Origin: Flectobacillus longus
Lineage (GTDB): Bacteria > Bacteroidota > Bacteroidia > Cytophagales > Spirosomataceae
NCBI RefSeq assembly: GCF_030056705.1
Contig: NZ_JASHIC010000040.1
Coordinates: 1 to 62,333 of the forward strand
Direction: 5' to 3'
Length of the DNA stretch: 62,333 nt
Shown here: piece by piece, positions 17,258 to 25,889 of the stretch
How positions within the stretch are numbered: the stretch's first letter is position 1
Layout: each line of letters starts with the position of its first letter
Notes under the pieces: generated by a model
The model's database searches: none
What the model was told of the DNA's origin: nothing
What the model saw: only the letters and a program-made list of their open reading frames with translations
Program-made: the position numbers and the translations under genes

Positions 17258-18367
17258 ATGAACACTAAAAAACTATTACTTGGATTGTTGCTTTCAGGCA
17301 GTTTGTCTGGTTTTGCTCAGCAAAACTCATACATTAATGTGTCAAAAGATGGTAAAAAGATTGACTTCACACAAGCTGGTGTTTCTTTCTTAGCACAATT
17401 GCCTTTACATTGTATCGAGACCGAATTTCCGAATAAACCCAATCATACAATTGAAACTTCAGGCGAAGTTGCTTTGAGCCCTAAGCAATTACATCCCTCT
17501 TTTTATGGTTGTTTGGATTGGCATTCGTCTGTACACGGACATTGGATGTTAGTAAAAATCTTAAAATCGTACCCAGATTTGCCTGAAACGGCTCAGATTG
17601 TGAAAGTATTAGAGCATAGTTTTCTTCCAGAAAACTTACAAACTGAAGCAGATTATTTTACAAAATATAAACTTGCAAAGGGTTTTGAAAGAACATACGG
17701 TTGGGCTTGGTTACTAAAACTAGATGAAGAGTTACTGGCTTGGGATAGCCCTTTGGCTAAAAAGTGGCACAAGAATTTACAACCATTGACTCAGATCATC
17801 GTACAGCGTTGGAAAGACTATTTACCAAAGCAAACTTATCCTAATCGTACGGGCGTGCATCCAAATACAGCCTTCGGGATGGTATTTGCCTTGGATTGGG
17901 CGAGAGCTACGAAAAATACAGAATTTGAGAGGTTGCTAGTACAACGTAGTAAGGATTATTATTTGAAAAATAAGGCCGTTGCAGCCATTCTTGAGCCAGA
18001 TGGTACAGACTTTCTGTCTCCAAGTTTAGAAATTGCAGATTTGATGCGAAGAGTATTGCCTAATAAAGAATTTAGTCTTTGGTTTAATCAATTTTATACC
18101 GCTGAAGGATTGAAAAATGTATTACAGTTGCCAATCGTCAGTGATCGTTCTGATTATTCGATTGTCCATTTAGATGGATTGTCTTTGAGCAAAGCTTGGT
18201 GTTTACAAGGAATTGCCAAACAGTTACCTTCTACTGACCCTCGCAAAAAACAATTTCAAGAAACTGCGGTTATGTTCTTACAAAAAACCTTACCAAATAT
18301 TGCCAATGGTAATTATGGAGGAGACCACTGGCTAGGCTCTTTTACCATGTATGCTTTGAATCAGTAA
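17258..18367 (+). CDS. Exported DUF2891 protein
   Basis: A 369-residue protein with signal peptide MNTKKLLLGLLLSGSLSGFAQ. DUF2891 motifs are clear: HPSFYGCLDWHSSVHGHWML, KGFERTYGWAWLLKL, RTGVHPNTAFGMVFALDWAR, FLSPSLEIADLMRRVLP and NYGGDHWLGSF. The fold resembles an alpha/alpha barrel with conserved His/Trp/Asp residues, and an enzyme acting on a carbohydrate-like substrate is plausible. I do not know a proven reaction. It precedes the cupredoxin gene by 157 bases on the same strand. Confidence 0.85.
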   Translation: MNTKKLLLGLLLSGSLSGFAQQNSYINVSKDGKKIDFTQAGVSFLAQLPLHCIETEFPNKPNHTIETSGEVALSPKQLHPSFYGCLDWHSSVHGHWMLVKILKSYPDLPETAQIVKVLEHSFLPENLQTEADYFTKYKLAKGFERTYGWAWLLKLDEELLAWDSPLAKKWHKNLQPLTQIIVQRWKDYLPKQTYPNRTGVHPNTAFGMVFALDWARATKNTEFERLLVQRSKDYYLKNKAVAAILEPDGTDFLSPSLEIADLMRRVLPNKEFSLWFNQFYTAEGLKNVLQLPIVSDRSDYSIVHLDGLSLSKAWCLQGIAKQLPSTDPRKKQFQETAVMFLQKTLPNIANGNYGGDHWLGSFTMYALNQ

Positions 18368-18524
18368 GATTTAGAGATTTTATATAGAAATTCTAATAGT
18401 TAAATGTAGGTAAATTTTACAGATTACTGTCTTTATTGAACTAGGCACAGGAAGTTAGTAACAACAACTTGGTCTTTTCAATAAACGTTTTTACCCGTTT
18501 TTCTTAATAAAAACAAAGTATTCA

Positions 18525-19640
18525 ATGAATCCCAAATTGAAACAAGCATTTTGCCAATTCAAAAATGTGCTTTCTGGAATGATACTTTTGGCAAGTGTTC
18601 CAACAATGTCCGAAGCTCAAGCATTGTCAGATACTACTATCACCATAAAAGTACTTGGCGGTTTGCAGTTTGATACACCACGATTGGTCCTAAAGCCTAA
18701 TACTCGTGTTACGCTTATATTAGACAATCATGATGATATGGCGCATAATTTTGTGTTGGCCAAACCTAGTTCTCGTTTAAAAGTGGTGGAAGAGGCCGCT
18801 AAATTAGCTGAACGTGGCGCCAAAATGAATTATGTTCCAAGTTCGCCATTGGTGATAGCCAGTACAAAAATCGTAGAGCCAGGTAACATGGAAACTATTT
18901 CATTTGTGCTTGACAAAGCTGGGCAATATCCTTATGTATGTACCTATCCGGGACATGGTTATGTGATGTTTGGGGTCATTTATGTGGGTCAATCTTATAT
19001 TCCACCTTTCGAAAAGGATACCAATATTCCTGAATCGCAGCGTGCAGGTACAGGCAACGAACACGCTCATCATGGACACGGAATGCCTAGCTCTCCTCAT
19101 CCGTACCCCATTGAGTTTCCAATGGTATATCGAACGTTTATGCCAGAGGCTAGTCCAGCGGCAATAGCAGTGGCATTAACACCAACCGAATCCTATTGTT
19201 GGGATGCGGGCAAATGCTATCTGCGTTACATCTGGACAGGAGGATTTGTAGACAATGCCGATCAATGGAAAGGTAATGGAAGTAAGCTTACAAAAGTGGA
19301 AGGAGAAATTTATTGGCGTGAAAAGCAATTTCCTTTTACCATTGGTACAAAAAAAATGGTTTCGAAGGTGGATTTCAAAGGCTACAAACTCAAAAAACGT
19401 TTACCCACCTTTGAGTACACCTTTGATGGCATAAAGGTAGCTGAAACGCTAGAATGGAACGAAAGTGCTCAGACAATCACAAGGGTATTTATGTTGGGAG
19501 AAAGAACACAAACCATTTTTTTTAATCTTCCAGAACAAAAATCAGTGAGTTATACAGCAAAAAATGGTCAACTTAAAAATGGGGTTATGGCTATTCCAAA
19601 GACAGTTAAAACCTTTAGTATTATCATCAAACGAAACTAA
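18525..19640 (+). CDS. Exported plastocyanin/azurin-like copper protein
   Basis: A 371-residue protein with an N-terminal signal region ending around SEAQA. Residues 37-154 form a cupredoxin domain with type-1 copper ligands: H74 (MAHN), C139, H144 and M148 in CTYPGHGYVM. A His-rich linker (EHAHHGHGM, about 179-187) follows, and then an unassigned C-terminal domain (about 195-371) with YCWDAGKCYLRYIWTGGF. It is probably periplasmic and would transfer electrons. Its stop is one base before the start of the next gene, so the two are co-translated and likely work together. Confidence 0.82.
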   Translation: MNPKLKQAFCQFKNVLSGMILLASVPTMSEAQALSDTTITIKVLGGLQFDTPRLVLKPNTRVTLILDNHDDMAHNFVLAKPSSRLKVVEEAAKLAERGAKMNYVPSSPLVIASTKIVEPGNMETISFVLDKAGQYPYVCTYPGHGYVMFGVIYVGQSYIPPFEKDTNIPESQRAGTGNEHAHHGHGMPSSPHPYPIEFPMVYRTFMPEASPAAIAVALTPTESYCWDAGKCYLRYIWTGGFVDNADQWKGNGSKLTKVEGEIYWREKQFPFTIGTKKMVSKVDFKGYKLKKRLPTFEYTFDGIKVAETLEWNESAQTITRVFMLGERTQTIFFNLPEQKSVSYTAKNGQLKNGVMAIPKTVKTFSIIIKRN

Positions 19641-19641
19641 A

Positions 19642-21168
19642 ATGCCCTATTTCATGAAAAGGAAAGAGTTGAAGCAAAAGCTATGGAAATATGCTGGGGT
19701 TGGTCTGTTGATGAGCTTGGGAAATATTTCTGGCATTGCACAAAACACATCAATGCCCAAGGATTCTGCGGCGATGTATTATGAAGTTGAAGATATTCCT
19801 CTACCAGATGGGTTGATTGCCGAAACTGGCTCTATTGGATTCTTGCCGGATGGGCGTTTTGTGGCGGGTTTCCACCGTGGAGAGATTATGATTTACAATC
19901 CTAAAACTCGCATATGGAAACGCTTTGCCGAGGGCTTACACGACCCTTTGGGTTTATTGGTGGTAAGCAATAACGAGATTTTGGTCATGCAAAGACCTGA
20001 ATTAACCAGAATTAAAGATACTGATGGAGATGGCGAAGCGGATTTATACCAGAAAGTAACCGATGATTTTGGCTTATCTGGCAATTACCATGAGTTTGCT
20101 TTTGGTCCTGTCAAGGACAAACAAGGAAATTTGTTTTTTGCACTCAATCTGGCTTCGAATGGCGCAGGTATTCGTCCTGAAATTCGTGGAACTTACGATT
20201 CACTGTCTAGACCAGGACGTATGTATGCTTGTGTGGATTATCGTGGTTGGATTATGCGATTGGATAAGCAGGGGAAATTACATCCTTATGCGGTTGGTTT
20301 CCGTTCGCCGAATGGACTTGGATTTGATGCACAAGGTAGATTGTTAGTGTCAGACAATCAAGGCGATTGGTTGGGCACTAGTAAGCTATTTCATGTAGAA
20401 GAAGGTAAGTTTTATGGGCATCCTGCTGGGCTCATTTGGAAGAAGGATTTCCCTAGAGTTGTACCTATATCTCTCCCTGTAGCACAATTAGACAGTATGC
20501 GTACTAAAGAAATAGTACAATTCCCGCATGGTTATTTTGCCAACTCTCCAACCCAACCTGTATTGGACAATACCAATGGAAAATTTGGTCAATTTGGGGG
20601 ACAAATGCTCATTGGTGACATGGATCATAAGTATATGATTCGACTACTACTAGAGGAAGTGAATGGTAAAATGCAAGGAGCGTGTACTCCTTTGAACGTA
20701 GGATCCAAGATGCGCATTGGTAATAATCGTTTAGCATTTGCCCCAGATGGTGCTTTGTGGGTAGGTCAAAACGACCATGGCTGGGTAGGAGCTAGGGGTA
20801 TTCAAAGGATTAAATGGAAGGGGGAAAAACACTTAGACCTTATGGCAATGAACCTGACAAAGGATGGTTTTGATTTGACCTTCTCGATGCCACTCGATGC
20901 CGAAAGTGCACAAAATGTAGCCAATTTTAAGTTTAAACGCTTTTATTATGAATACCACCAAGCCTATGGTTCGAAGCAATTTGATGTAAAAGAAATAGGA
21001 GTAAAAAGTATTTCTCTATCGGATGATAAAACAAAGGTACATGTGGTATTAGACGATATGAAAGCAGGATATGTCTACGAAATGCGTCTAGGGGAAATAA
21101 TTAATGCTAATAAGACCAAAAGAGTATTCAATAGTTTGGTTTGTTATTCACTGAACCAACTTAAATAA
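19642..21168 (+). CDS. Exported beta-propeller protein (PQQ sugar dehydrogenase-like / DUF7133-type)
   Basis: About 508 residues. After a signal region (LLMSLGNISGIAQ), the protein repeats propeller strands with G/A-x-D-x-x-G-x-L motifs: FLPDGRFVAGF, LVVSNNEILVMQRPELTRI, DTDGDGEADLYQK (a calcium-like loop), GFRSPNGLGFDAQGRLLVSD, GNRNLAFAPDGALWVGQ-type (here NNRLAFAPDGALWVGQNDH). A C-terminal Ig-like region follows. Such proteins are often fused or paired with c-type haem or copper domains. None is fused here, but the cupredoxin gene is directly upstream. ATG 19642 is one base after the upstream stop; 19654 is an alternative start. Confidence 0.75.
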   Translation: MPYFMKRKELKQKLWKYAGVGLLMSLGNISGIAQNTSMPKDSAAMYYEVEDIPLPDGLIAETGSIGFLPDGRFVAGFHRGEIMIYNPKTRIWKRFAEGLHDPLGLLVVSNNEILVMQRPELTRIKDTDGDGEADLYQKVTDDFGLSGNYHEFAFGPVKDKQGNLFFALNLASNGAGIRPEIRGTYDSLSRPGRMYACVDYRGWIMRLDKQGKLHPYAVGFRSPNGLGFDAQGRLLVSDNQGDWLGTSKLFHVEEGKFYGHPAGLIWKKDFPRVVPISLPVAQLDSMRTKEIVQFPHGYFANSPTQPVLDNTNGKFGQFGGQMLIGDMDHKYMIRLLLEEVNGKMQGACTPLNVGSKMRIGNNRLAFAPDGALWVGQNDHGWVGARGIQRIKWKGEKHLDLMAMNLTKDGFDLTFSMPLDAESAQNVANFKFKRFYYEYHQAYGSKQFDVKEIGVKSISLSDDKTKVHVVLDDMKAGYVYEMRLGEIINANKTKRVFNSLVCYSLNQLK

Positions 21169-21801
21169 AAAAAGCAGTATTATTTACGATTAAATAATGT
21201 TGTAGTACCCTTTGAAAAAAGTTTAAATTATTGCTCTTCAAGCTTTTAAGGTTTGGTAAATAAAGCTAGAATCGAAACGTGAAGCTCGTGAAACTGACTA
21301 CAAAATTTGTACACCAAATTTAGTCAGCTTTGCGAGCTTCATTTTTATTTGTTTTAAAGAATAAAAAATGCGTTTATTGACGAATTTCTGCTGTCTACAT
21401 TTTTCCTTCCTTTCGCTAGTCTCAAAAGTAGAGAAAATGACTAAAGTAATTACTATGTCTTCTATATGTACAGAAAGAGCGATATAATCGATATAAGGTA
21501 TTTATTTGACCTAATTAGGTTCGAATATATTTTTTAGTTAAAATATGAACAGGGAAGACTATTTTTTGTAAACTTAAAAACCTTAAATAATTATGCAGGA
21601 GAGTTTATTAGTGTAGTCAAATAAAGTATTTTACAAGAAGTTATTTTGATGTAAATAGTCTCCAACTACAGTGATATAATCAGCTAATCCTTTTAGCAAA
21701 GCACTAAATGGTGCATTTTACCCCATTTTTGCCAAGTTTCATCCCATTCATAGCATTGCTTGGGGGAGATTATATAAGTTTGAAGAAAAAACGGCTAAAC
21801 C
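21169..21801 (+). other. Intergenic region before the LytS-type kinase
   Basis: These 633 bases hold a terminator (21280-21346) and an AT-rich stretch of about 450 bases before the kinase gene. I see no convincing gene or promoter in the remainder. Confidence 0.4.
21280..21346 (+). terminator. Long hairpin terminator after the propeller gene
   Basis: TGAAGCTCG pairs with CGAGCTTCA, and ACTGACTA with TAGTCAG further in. The apical AAATTTG/CAAATTT also pairs. A TTTTTATTT run follows. The hairpin begins 112 bases after the stop. Confidence 0.65.
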
Positions 21802-23379
21802 ATGAATCCTATCCAGAAAAAATTACGCATTACAGAGTGGTCATTGGCACTACTATTTACGGTACTATACAATGTTGTACACCTTTCGAGAGTCATAAAA
21901 TATTTTGATAATGAAATAGGTAAAGTACAATCTTACGAATATGTAGTGATGGACTACAATTCTTTTTGGGATGCTGTTCGTGATTACGATACCATTAAGT
22001 ACATCAACTTGCCAACTATTATGGCAGCTGTACTTTTTTTTGGTGCCTGGACATTATTACATTTTTTTACAGTTCCTAAAATTGTGAAAAAAGAGTTGAA
22101 TACAACAGTCGTTTTAATGTTGGCTGGCGTATTATTGCTTACCTTCCTGAGTGTTTGGTCATACCATTTTTTTAAACTTAACTGGCGTATAGAGAAAGAA
22201 GAATTAGAGCATGTTTCGGGTTTTTCAACCGAATCAATCTATCGAAAATGGTTTGTTTTCAATAGTTTTCTCAATGCTTGTTTTGTTTTACTAGCCTACG
22301 AGTTAGGGATGTTATTGGTGTATCATTTAGAAAAGAAAGCCATTGAAAAAACCGACCAAGCCAATGTTGGTGCTTATGTATGTGTAGCGGCCATTTGGGT
22401 GCTAACAGGAATATTCTGGGTGTCAGTTGGTTCTATAGGCAATGTAGTGATTCACCCTCCACAACCTGCAATTTGGGCTTCTATTACCTTTGGAGCTTTG
22501 TTGTTTCATGGCTTAGTATATTATGGATTGTTTCCTTTTGTGCTGATTCCACACTCAATTAAGACTGCAAAGGGAGTTTTGGTGTTCATATTTGGTGGAT
22601 TTGCCTATATGGTGTTTTGCTTTGTGACTTATGCCGTTGTTTATAAACATATTCCTCGCGATATCTTTGATTTTGAAGAAGTATTGACTTTATCCGCTGT
22701 AATGGGGTATATCTCTGCGGTAATTCGTTCGTATATTGATTATACCAGAACCACCCTTACCAACCAGATTGTCCATAAATCGACTGAGCTAGCTTCGTTG
22801 AAAGCTCAGGTCAATCCTCACTTTTTGTTTAATGCCCTGAATACTTTATATGCTGTAGCATTACGTGAAAAGGCGGAGGATACTTCAACAGGAATTCAAA
22901 AACTGGGTGATATGATGCGGTTTATGTTGCATGACAACAACCAAGATAAGATTTCATTAGTCAAAGAAATAGAATACCTCGAAAACTATATTAGTTTACA
23001 AAAACTTCGTCTCGATCAAAATTTTTCGATTGATATAAAAGTGATTATCCAGCCCCAAGAAAAAGAAATTTGGATAGCGCCTATGTTGATTAATCCCTTA
23101 GTCGAAAATGCTTTCAAGCATGGAGTAAGCCTCAGAACCCCCTCATGGATATATATTACGATTACTTTTGATGATACCTATTTGTATTGCAAAGTGCATA
23201 ATTCGATGCATGTGCGACAAGGCTTAGACACTGAAAAGGCTTCAGGTATTGGGCTGGATAATTTGAAAAAACGCTTACAAATGATTTATCCTAATCGCCA
23301 TAGGTTAGATATTCAGTCGAACTCGCATGAATATTTTGTTTCTTTGCAAATCAATTATTTACCATTCCAAACCCAATAA
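21802..23379 (+). CDS. LytS/YehU-like sensor histidine kinase
   Basis: A 525-residue membrane kinase. The N-terminal 315 residues contain about eight hydrophobic segments and no obvious periplasmic sensor domain. The His_kinase domain starts at about 325 with QVNPHFLFNALNTLY, where H340 is the phosphorylated histidine. The ATPase region has NPLVENAFKHG (N box) and ASGIGLDNLKKRL (G box). The stop is followed after two bases by the start of its response regulator, indicating a tight operon. The signal is unknown. Confidence 0.9.
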   Translation: MNPIQKKLRITEWSLALLFTVLYNVVHLSRVIKYFDNEIGKVQSYEYVVMDYNSFWDAVRDYDTIKYINLPTIMAAVLFFGAWTLLHFFTVPKIVKKELNTTVVLMLAGVLLLTFLSVWSYHFFKLNWRIEKEELEHVSGFSTESIYRKWFVFNSFLNACFVLLAYELGMLLVYHLEKKAIEKTDQANVGAYVCVAAIWVLTGIFWVSVGSIGNVVIHPPQPAIWASITFGALLFHGLVYYGLFPFVLIPHSIKTAKGVLVFIFGGFAYMVFCFVTYAVVYKHIPRDIFDFEEVLTLSAVMGYISAVIRSYIDYTRTTLTNQIVHKSTELASLKAQVNPHFLFNALNTLYAVALREKAEDTSTGIQKLGDMMRFMLHDNNQDKISLVKEIEYLENYISLQKLRLDQNFSIDIKVIIQPQEKEIWIAPMLINPLVENAFKHGVSLRTPSWIYITITFDDTYLYCKVHNSMHVRQGLDTEKASGIGLDNLKKRLQMIYPNRHRLDIQSNSHEYFVSLQINYLPFQTQ

Positions 23380-23381
23380 GC

Positions 23382-24077
23382 ATGAACCAAGCTATCCAAG
23401 CTATCGCCATCGACGACGAACCCAAAGCCCTAGAGGTTATTCAAATTCATGCAGAAAAAGTACCGTTTTTAGAACTAAAAGCGATGTTTACCAACGCCTT
23501 TGAAGCTTTAGATTATTTGCGAACCAATCAGGTGGATTTGATTTTTTTGGATATACGAATGCCTGATATTACGGGCTTGGAACTGCTTTCTAGTTTAACC
23601 TCTAAACCTTTTGTGGTATTTACCACTGCCTATTCCGAGTACGCCGTTCAGGGCTTTGAAGTAGATGCGTTGGATTACCTTTTGAAGCCCTTTTCTTTTC
23701 CAAGATTCTTGAAAGCTTGTAACAAAGCTAGTGAAGTCATTCAGAAATCTGCTAAAACAGCTCCCGAATCCATATTTCTGAAGACGGGCTATCAAGAAGA
23801 AAAGGTTTTTCTGGAGGAAATCCATTATATCGAAGCCGAAGGAAATTATCTCAATGTGATTTTGACCGAAAGAAGGTTGGTTGTAAGAATGACCCTCAAC
23901 GAAATGTCGGAATTATTACCCACAAACTTATTCCTCCGCATACATCGTTCGTATTTGATTGCGCTCGATAAAATAGAAAAAATCGCCAAAAACGCTGTAG
24001 AAATCAAATCCAAAGAAATTGCCATTGGTGCCAGTTACGAGGAGGCATGGGCTGAAGCCAAGGCGAAGTTGAGGTAA
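23382..24077 (+). CDS. LytTR family response regulator
   Basis: A 231-residue regulator. The receiver domain (1-120) has the acidic pair DDE at 11-13, phospho-acceptor D57 in FLDIRMPD, the conserved Thr in VVFTTAYSEYA, and Lys in YLLKPFSF. The LytTR DNA-binding domain (about 133-231) has IHYIEAEGNYLNVIL, FLRIHRSYLIALDKI and IPIG-like IAIGASYEE. It is co-transcribed with the upstream kinase. Targets may include the two hydrolase genes immediately downstream, by proximity only. Confidence 0.9.
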   Translation: MNQAIQAIAIDDEPKALEVIQIHAEKVPFLELKAMFTNAFEALDYLRTNQVDLIFLDIRMPDITGLELLSSLTSKPFVVFTTAYSEYAVQGFEVDALDYLLKPFSFPRFLKACNKASEVIQKSAKTAPESIFLKTGYQEEKVFLEEIHYIEAEGNYLNVILTERRLVVRMTLNEMSELLPTNLFLRIHRSYLIALDKIEKIAKNAVEIKSKEIAIGASYEEAWAEAKAKLR

Positions 24078-24268
24078 AGCATTCCAATTTGATAGTGATT
24101 TTAATTATCTGAATCTCAAGTTCAGTGTAAGGTTATTTATTGCCAAAGTTTTAGTAAAAGCCCTTTTATACTAAACGTTCATTACGCTTAAATAAACCTC
24201 TTTATTCTTCTTATTTTCAATCAAAACAAATTAGAAACAAACCTAAAAATATTTAAACTTTTCAATTT

Positions 24269-25744
24269 ATGAAACCAGTAATCATGATGCTTCAGTTGTC
24301 GAGGCTATATTGTTCACCCTTTCTTTTTTTATTTACATTTTTAAGCACTACGCTGTTTGCCCAACAACAAAATGGTTTAAATAAAGGGACTTACACGATT
24401 TTAGACAATAATGCCAATAATTTGCTCAGAAAGTCAAAAGCTTATTCGGTGTCTATTGGACTTATAAAAGATGGAAAAGTTTATACCAAACATTACGGAG
24501 AACTGGATAAAGGGGAAGGCAATAAAGCTGATAACAAAACCAGCTTTGATGTTGCCTCAGTGACAAAAGTGATGACAGGGTATTTAATGGCAAAAGCTGT
24601 TTTAGAAAAGAAAGTCAACCTTGACGATGACATCAGGAAATATCTTGATGGATCATATCCAAATTTAGCGTTTCAAGGTATTCCTGTAAAAATCATAGAT
24701 TTGGTTTCTTTTAAAACTGCTTTTGATAGAGAAATCCCAGATAATAGTCAGATAAGAAAGATTAGTGATGATAGCACTTGTTTTCGTATTAAGAAAATGG
24801 ATGAAAGTTATAGTAAGAGGCAATTTTTGGAAGACCTGAAAACGATACAGTTAGATACTATCCCTGGCAAAAAGCCTAAATACAGCAATACAAGCCTCGA
24901 ATTGTCAGCGCTTATTTTAGAAAAGGTGTATAATAAAAACTTTGAAACACTTTTGAACGAATACTTTTTTTCTGCAACAAACATGAACGCTACCAAGCGT
25001 AATTTGAAAGTTGATCGTAACATTGCCAATGGATATAGCAGTAACCATTTGTTGATGCCCAATAGCTACACCAATTTATGGGCCGCAGGTGGATACAGAA
25101 ACTCGACAATGGACGATTTAATCAAGTTTTTATCCTTTGAGTTAGATACAAAAAACAAAATAGTTCATGAATCACAGCGGAACCTTTCCGATAGCGATCA
25201 ATCTTGGAATGGCTATTTTTGGGACGAAATTGGAGTGTCCGAAAATGGGAAGTATTGTTATAAGCACGGTGGTGCTTTTGGTACAAACACACTTTTTATG
25301 GTTTACCCCGAATTAAACATGGGTATATGTATCATCGTAAATATTACAGGCGAAAATACCTTTGGGAATTTATACGAAACTGTAGTAGAAATAGCAGAAG
25401 ATTTGGAAACTAAATCGACCGAAAGAATCAATTATGGTTATAAATTAACTCATGATAAAGTGGTTTTTAGTTATCAATATAACAAGAAGCTAAACCCAAA
25501 ATTAATAAAAAGCATATCGGTTGCAGGTTCATTCAACGATTGGAATCCTAACAATAAAGCTTATCAAATGCACTCAAAAGGCAAAAATGTTTTTGAACTT
25601 GAGTTGCCCAAATCACAATTTGAAAAAGGTAAAACTTATGCTTTTAAGTTTGTGATTAACCAAAATAATTGGTTACTGACTCCCCAAAATGCTTTGAATA
25701 CAGACAAAACAGCAGATAACAACTTGACCTTTAAAATAGACTAA
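24269..25744 (+). CDS. Exported serine hydrolase with C-terminal glycogen-binding-like domain
   Basis: A 491-residue protein with an N-terminal signal ending LFAQQ. The beta-lactamase/class C-like domain shows S97-V-T-K100, Y205-S-N and H333-G-G, the three motifs of the PBP/esterase family, so it is probably an active D-peptidase, esterase or amide hydrolase. Residues about 410-491 form an early-set/CBM48-like module (SISVAGSFNDWNPNNKAY, then TYAFKFVINQNNW). This kind of module usually binds alpha-glucan and resembles the AMPK glycogen-binding domain. The joining of the two is unusual. The next gene encodes a second hydrolase of the same fold. Confidence 0.82.
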   Translation: MKPVIMMLQLSRLYCSPFLFLFTFLSTTLFAQQQNGLNKGTYTILDNNANNLLRKSKAYSVSIGLIKDGKVYTKHYGELDKGEGNKADNKTSFDVASVTKVMTGYLMAKAVLEKKVNLDDDIRKYLDGSYPNLAFQGIPVKIIDLVSFKTAFDREIPDNSQIRKISDDSTCFRIKKMDESYSKRQFLEDLKTIQLDTIPGKKPKYSNTSLELSALILEKVYNKNFETLLNEYFFSATNMNATKRNLKVDRNIANGYSSNHLLMPNSYTNLWAAGGYRNSTMDDLIKFLSFELDTKNKIVHESQRNLSDSDQSWNGYFWDEIGVSENGKYCYKHGGAFGTNTLFMVYPELNMGICIIVNITGENTFGNLYETVVEIAEDLETKSTERINYGYKLTHDKVVFSYQYNKKLNPKLIKSISVAGSFNDWNPNNKAYQMHSKGKNVFELELPKSQFEKGKTYAFKFVINQNNWLLTPQNALNTDKTADNNLTFKID

Positions 25745-25889
25745 TGGAAATACATATCCTCAAGCGCTGACAAAAAAGTAAATATCTCTGTAAAATCAAA
25801 TCACCTTTTTTATTGAATCAAGCCGAAATGTATTTCGGCGGTAGGATAGACTATTGCTCAAACCTAAATCTTTTTAAACCAATCATCTT

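Noticed and set aside
24808-25062. Antisense frame within the first serine hydrolase gene
   Set aside because: The sense gene has full catalytic motifs; the antisense product has none.
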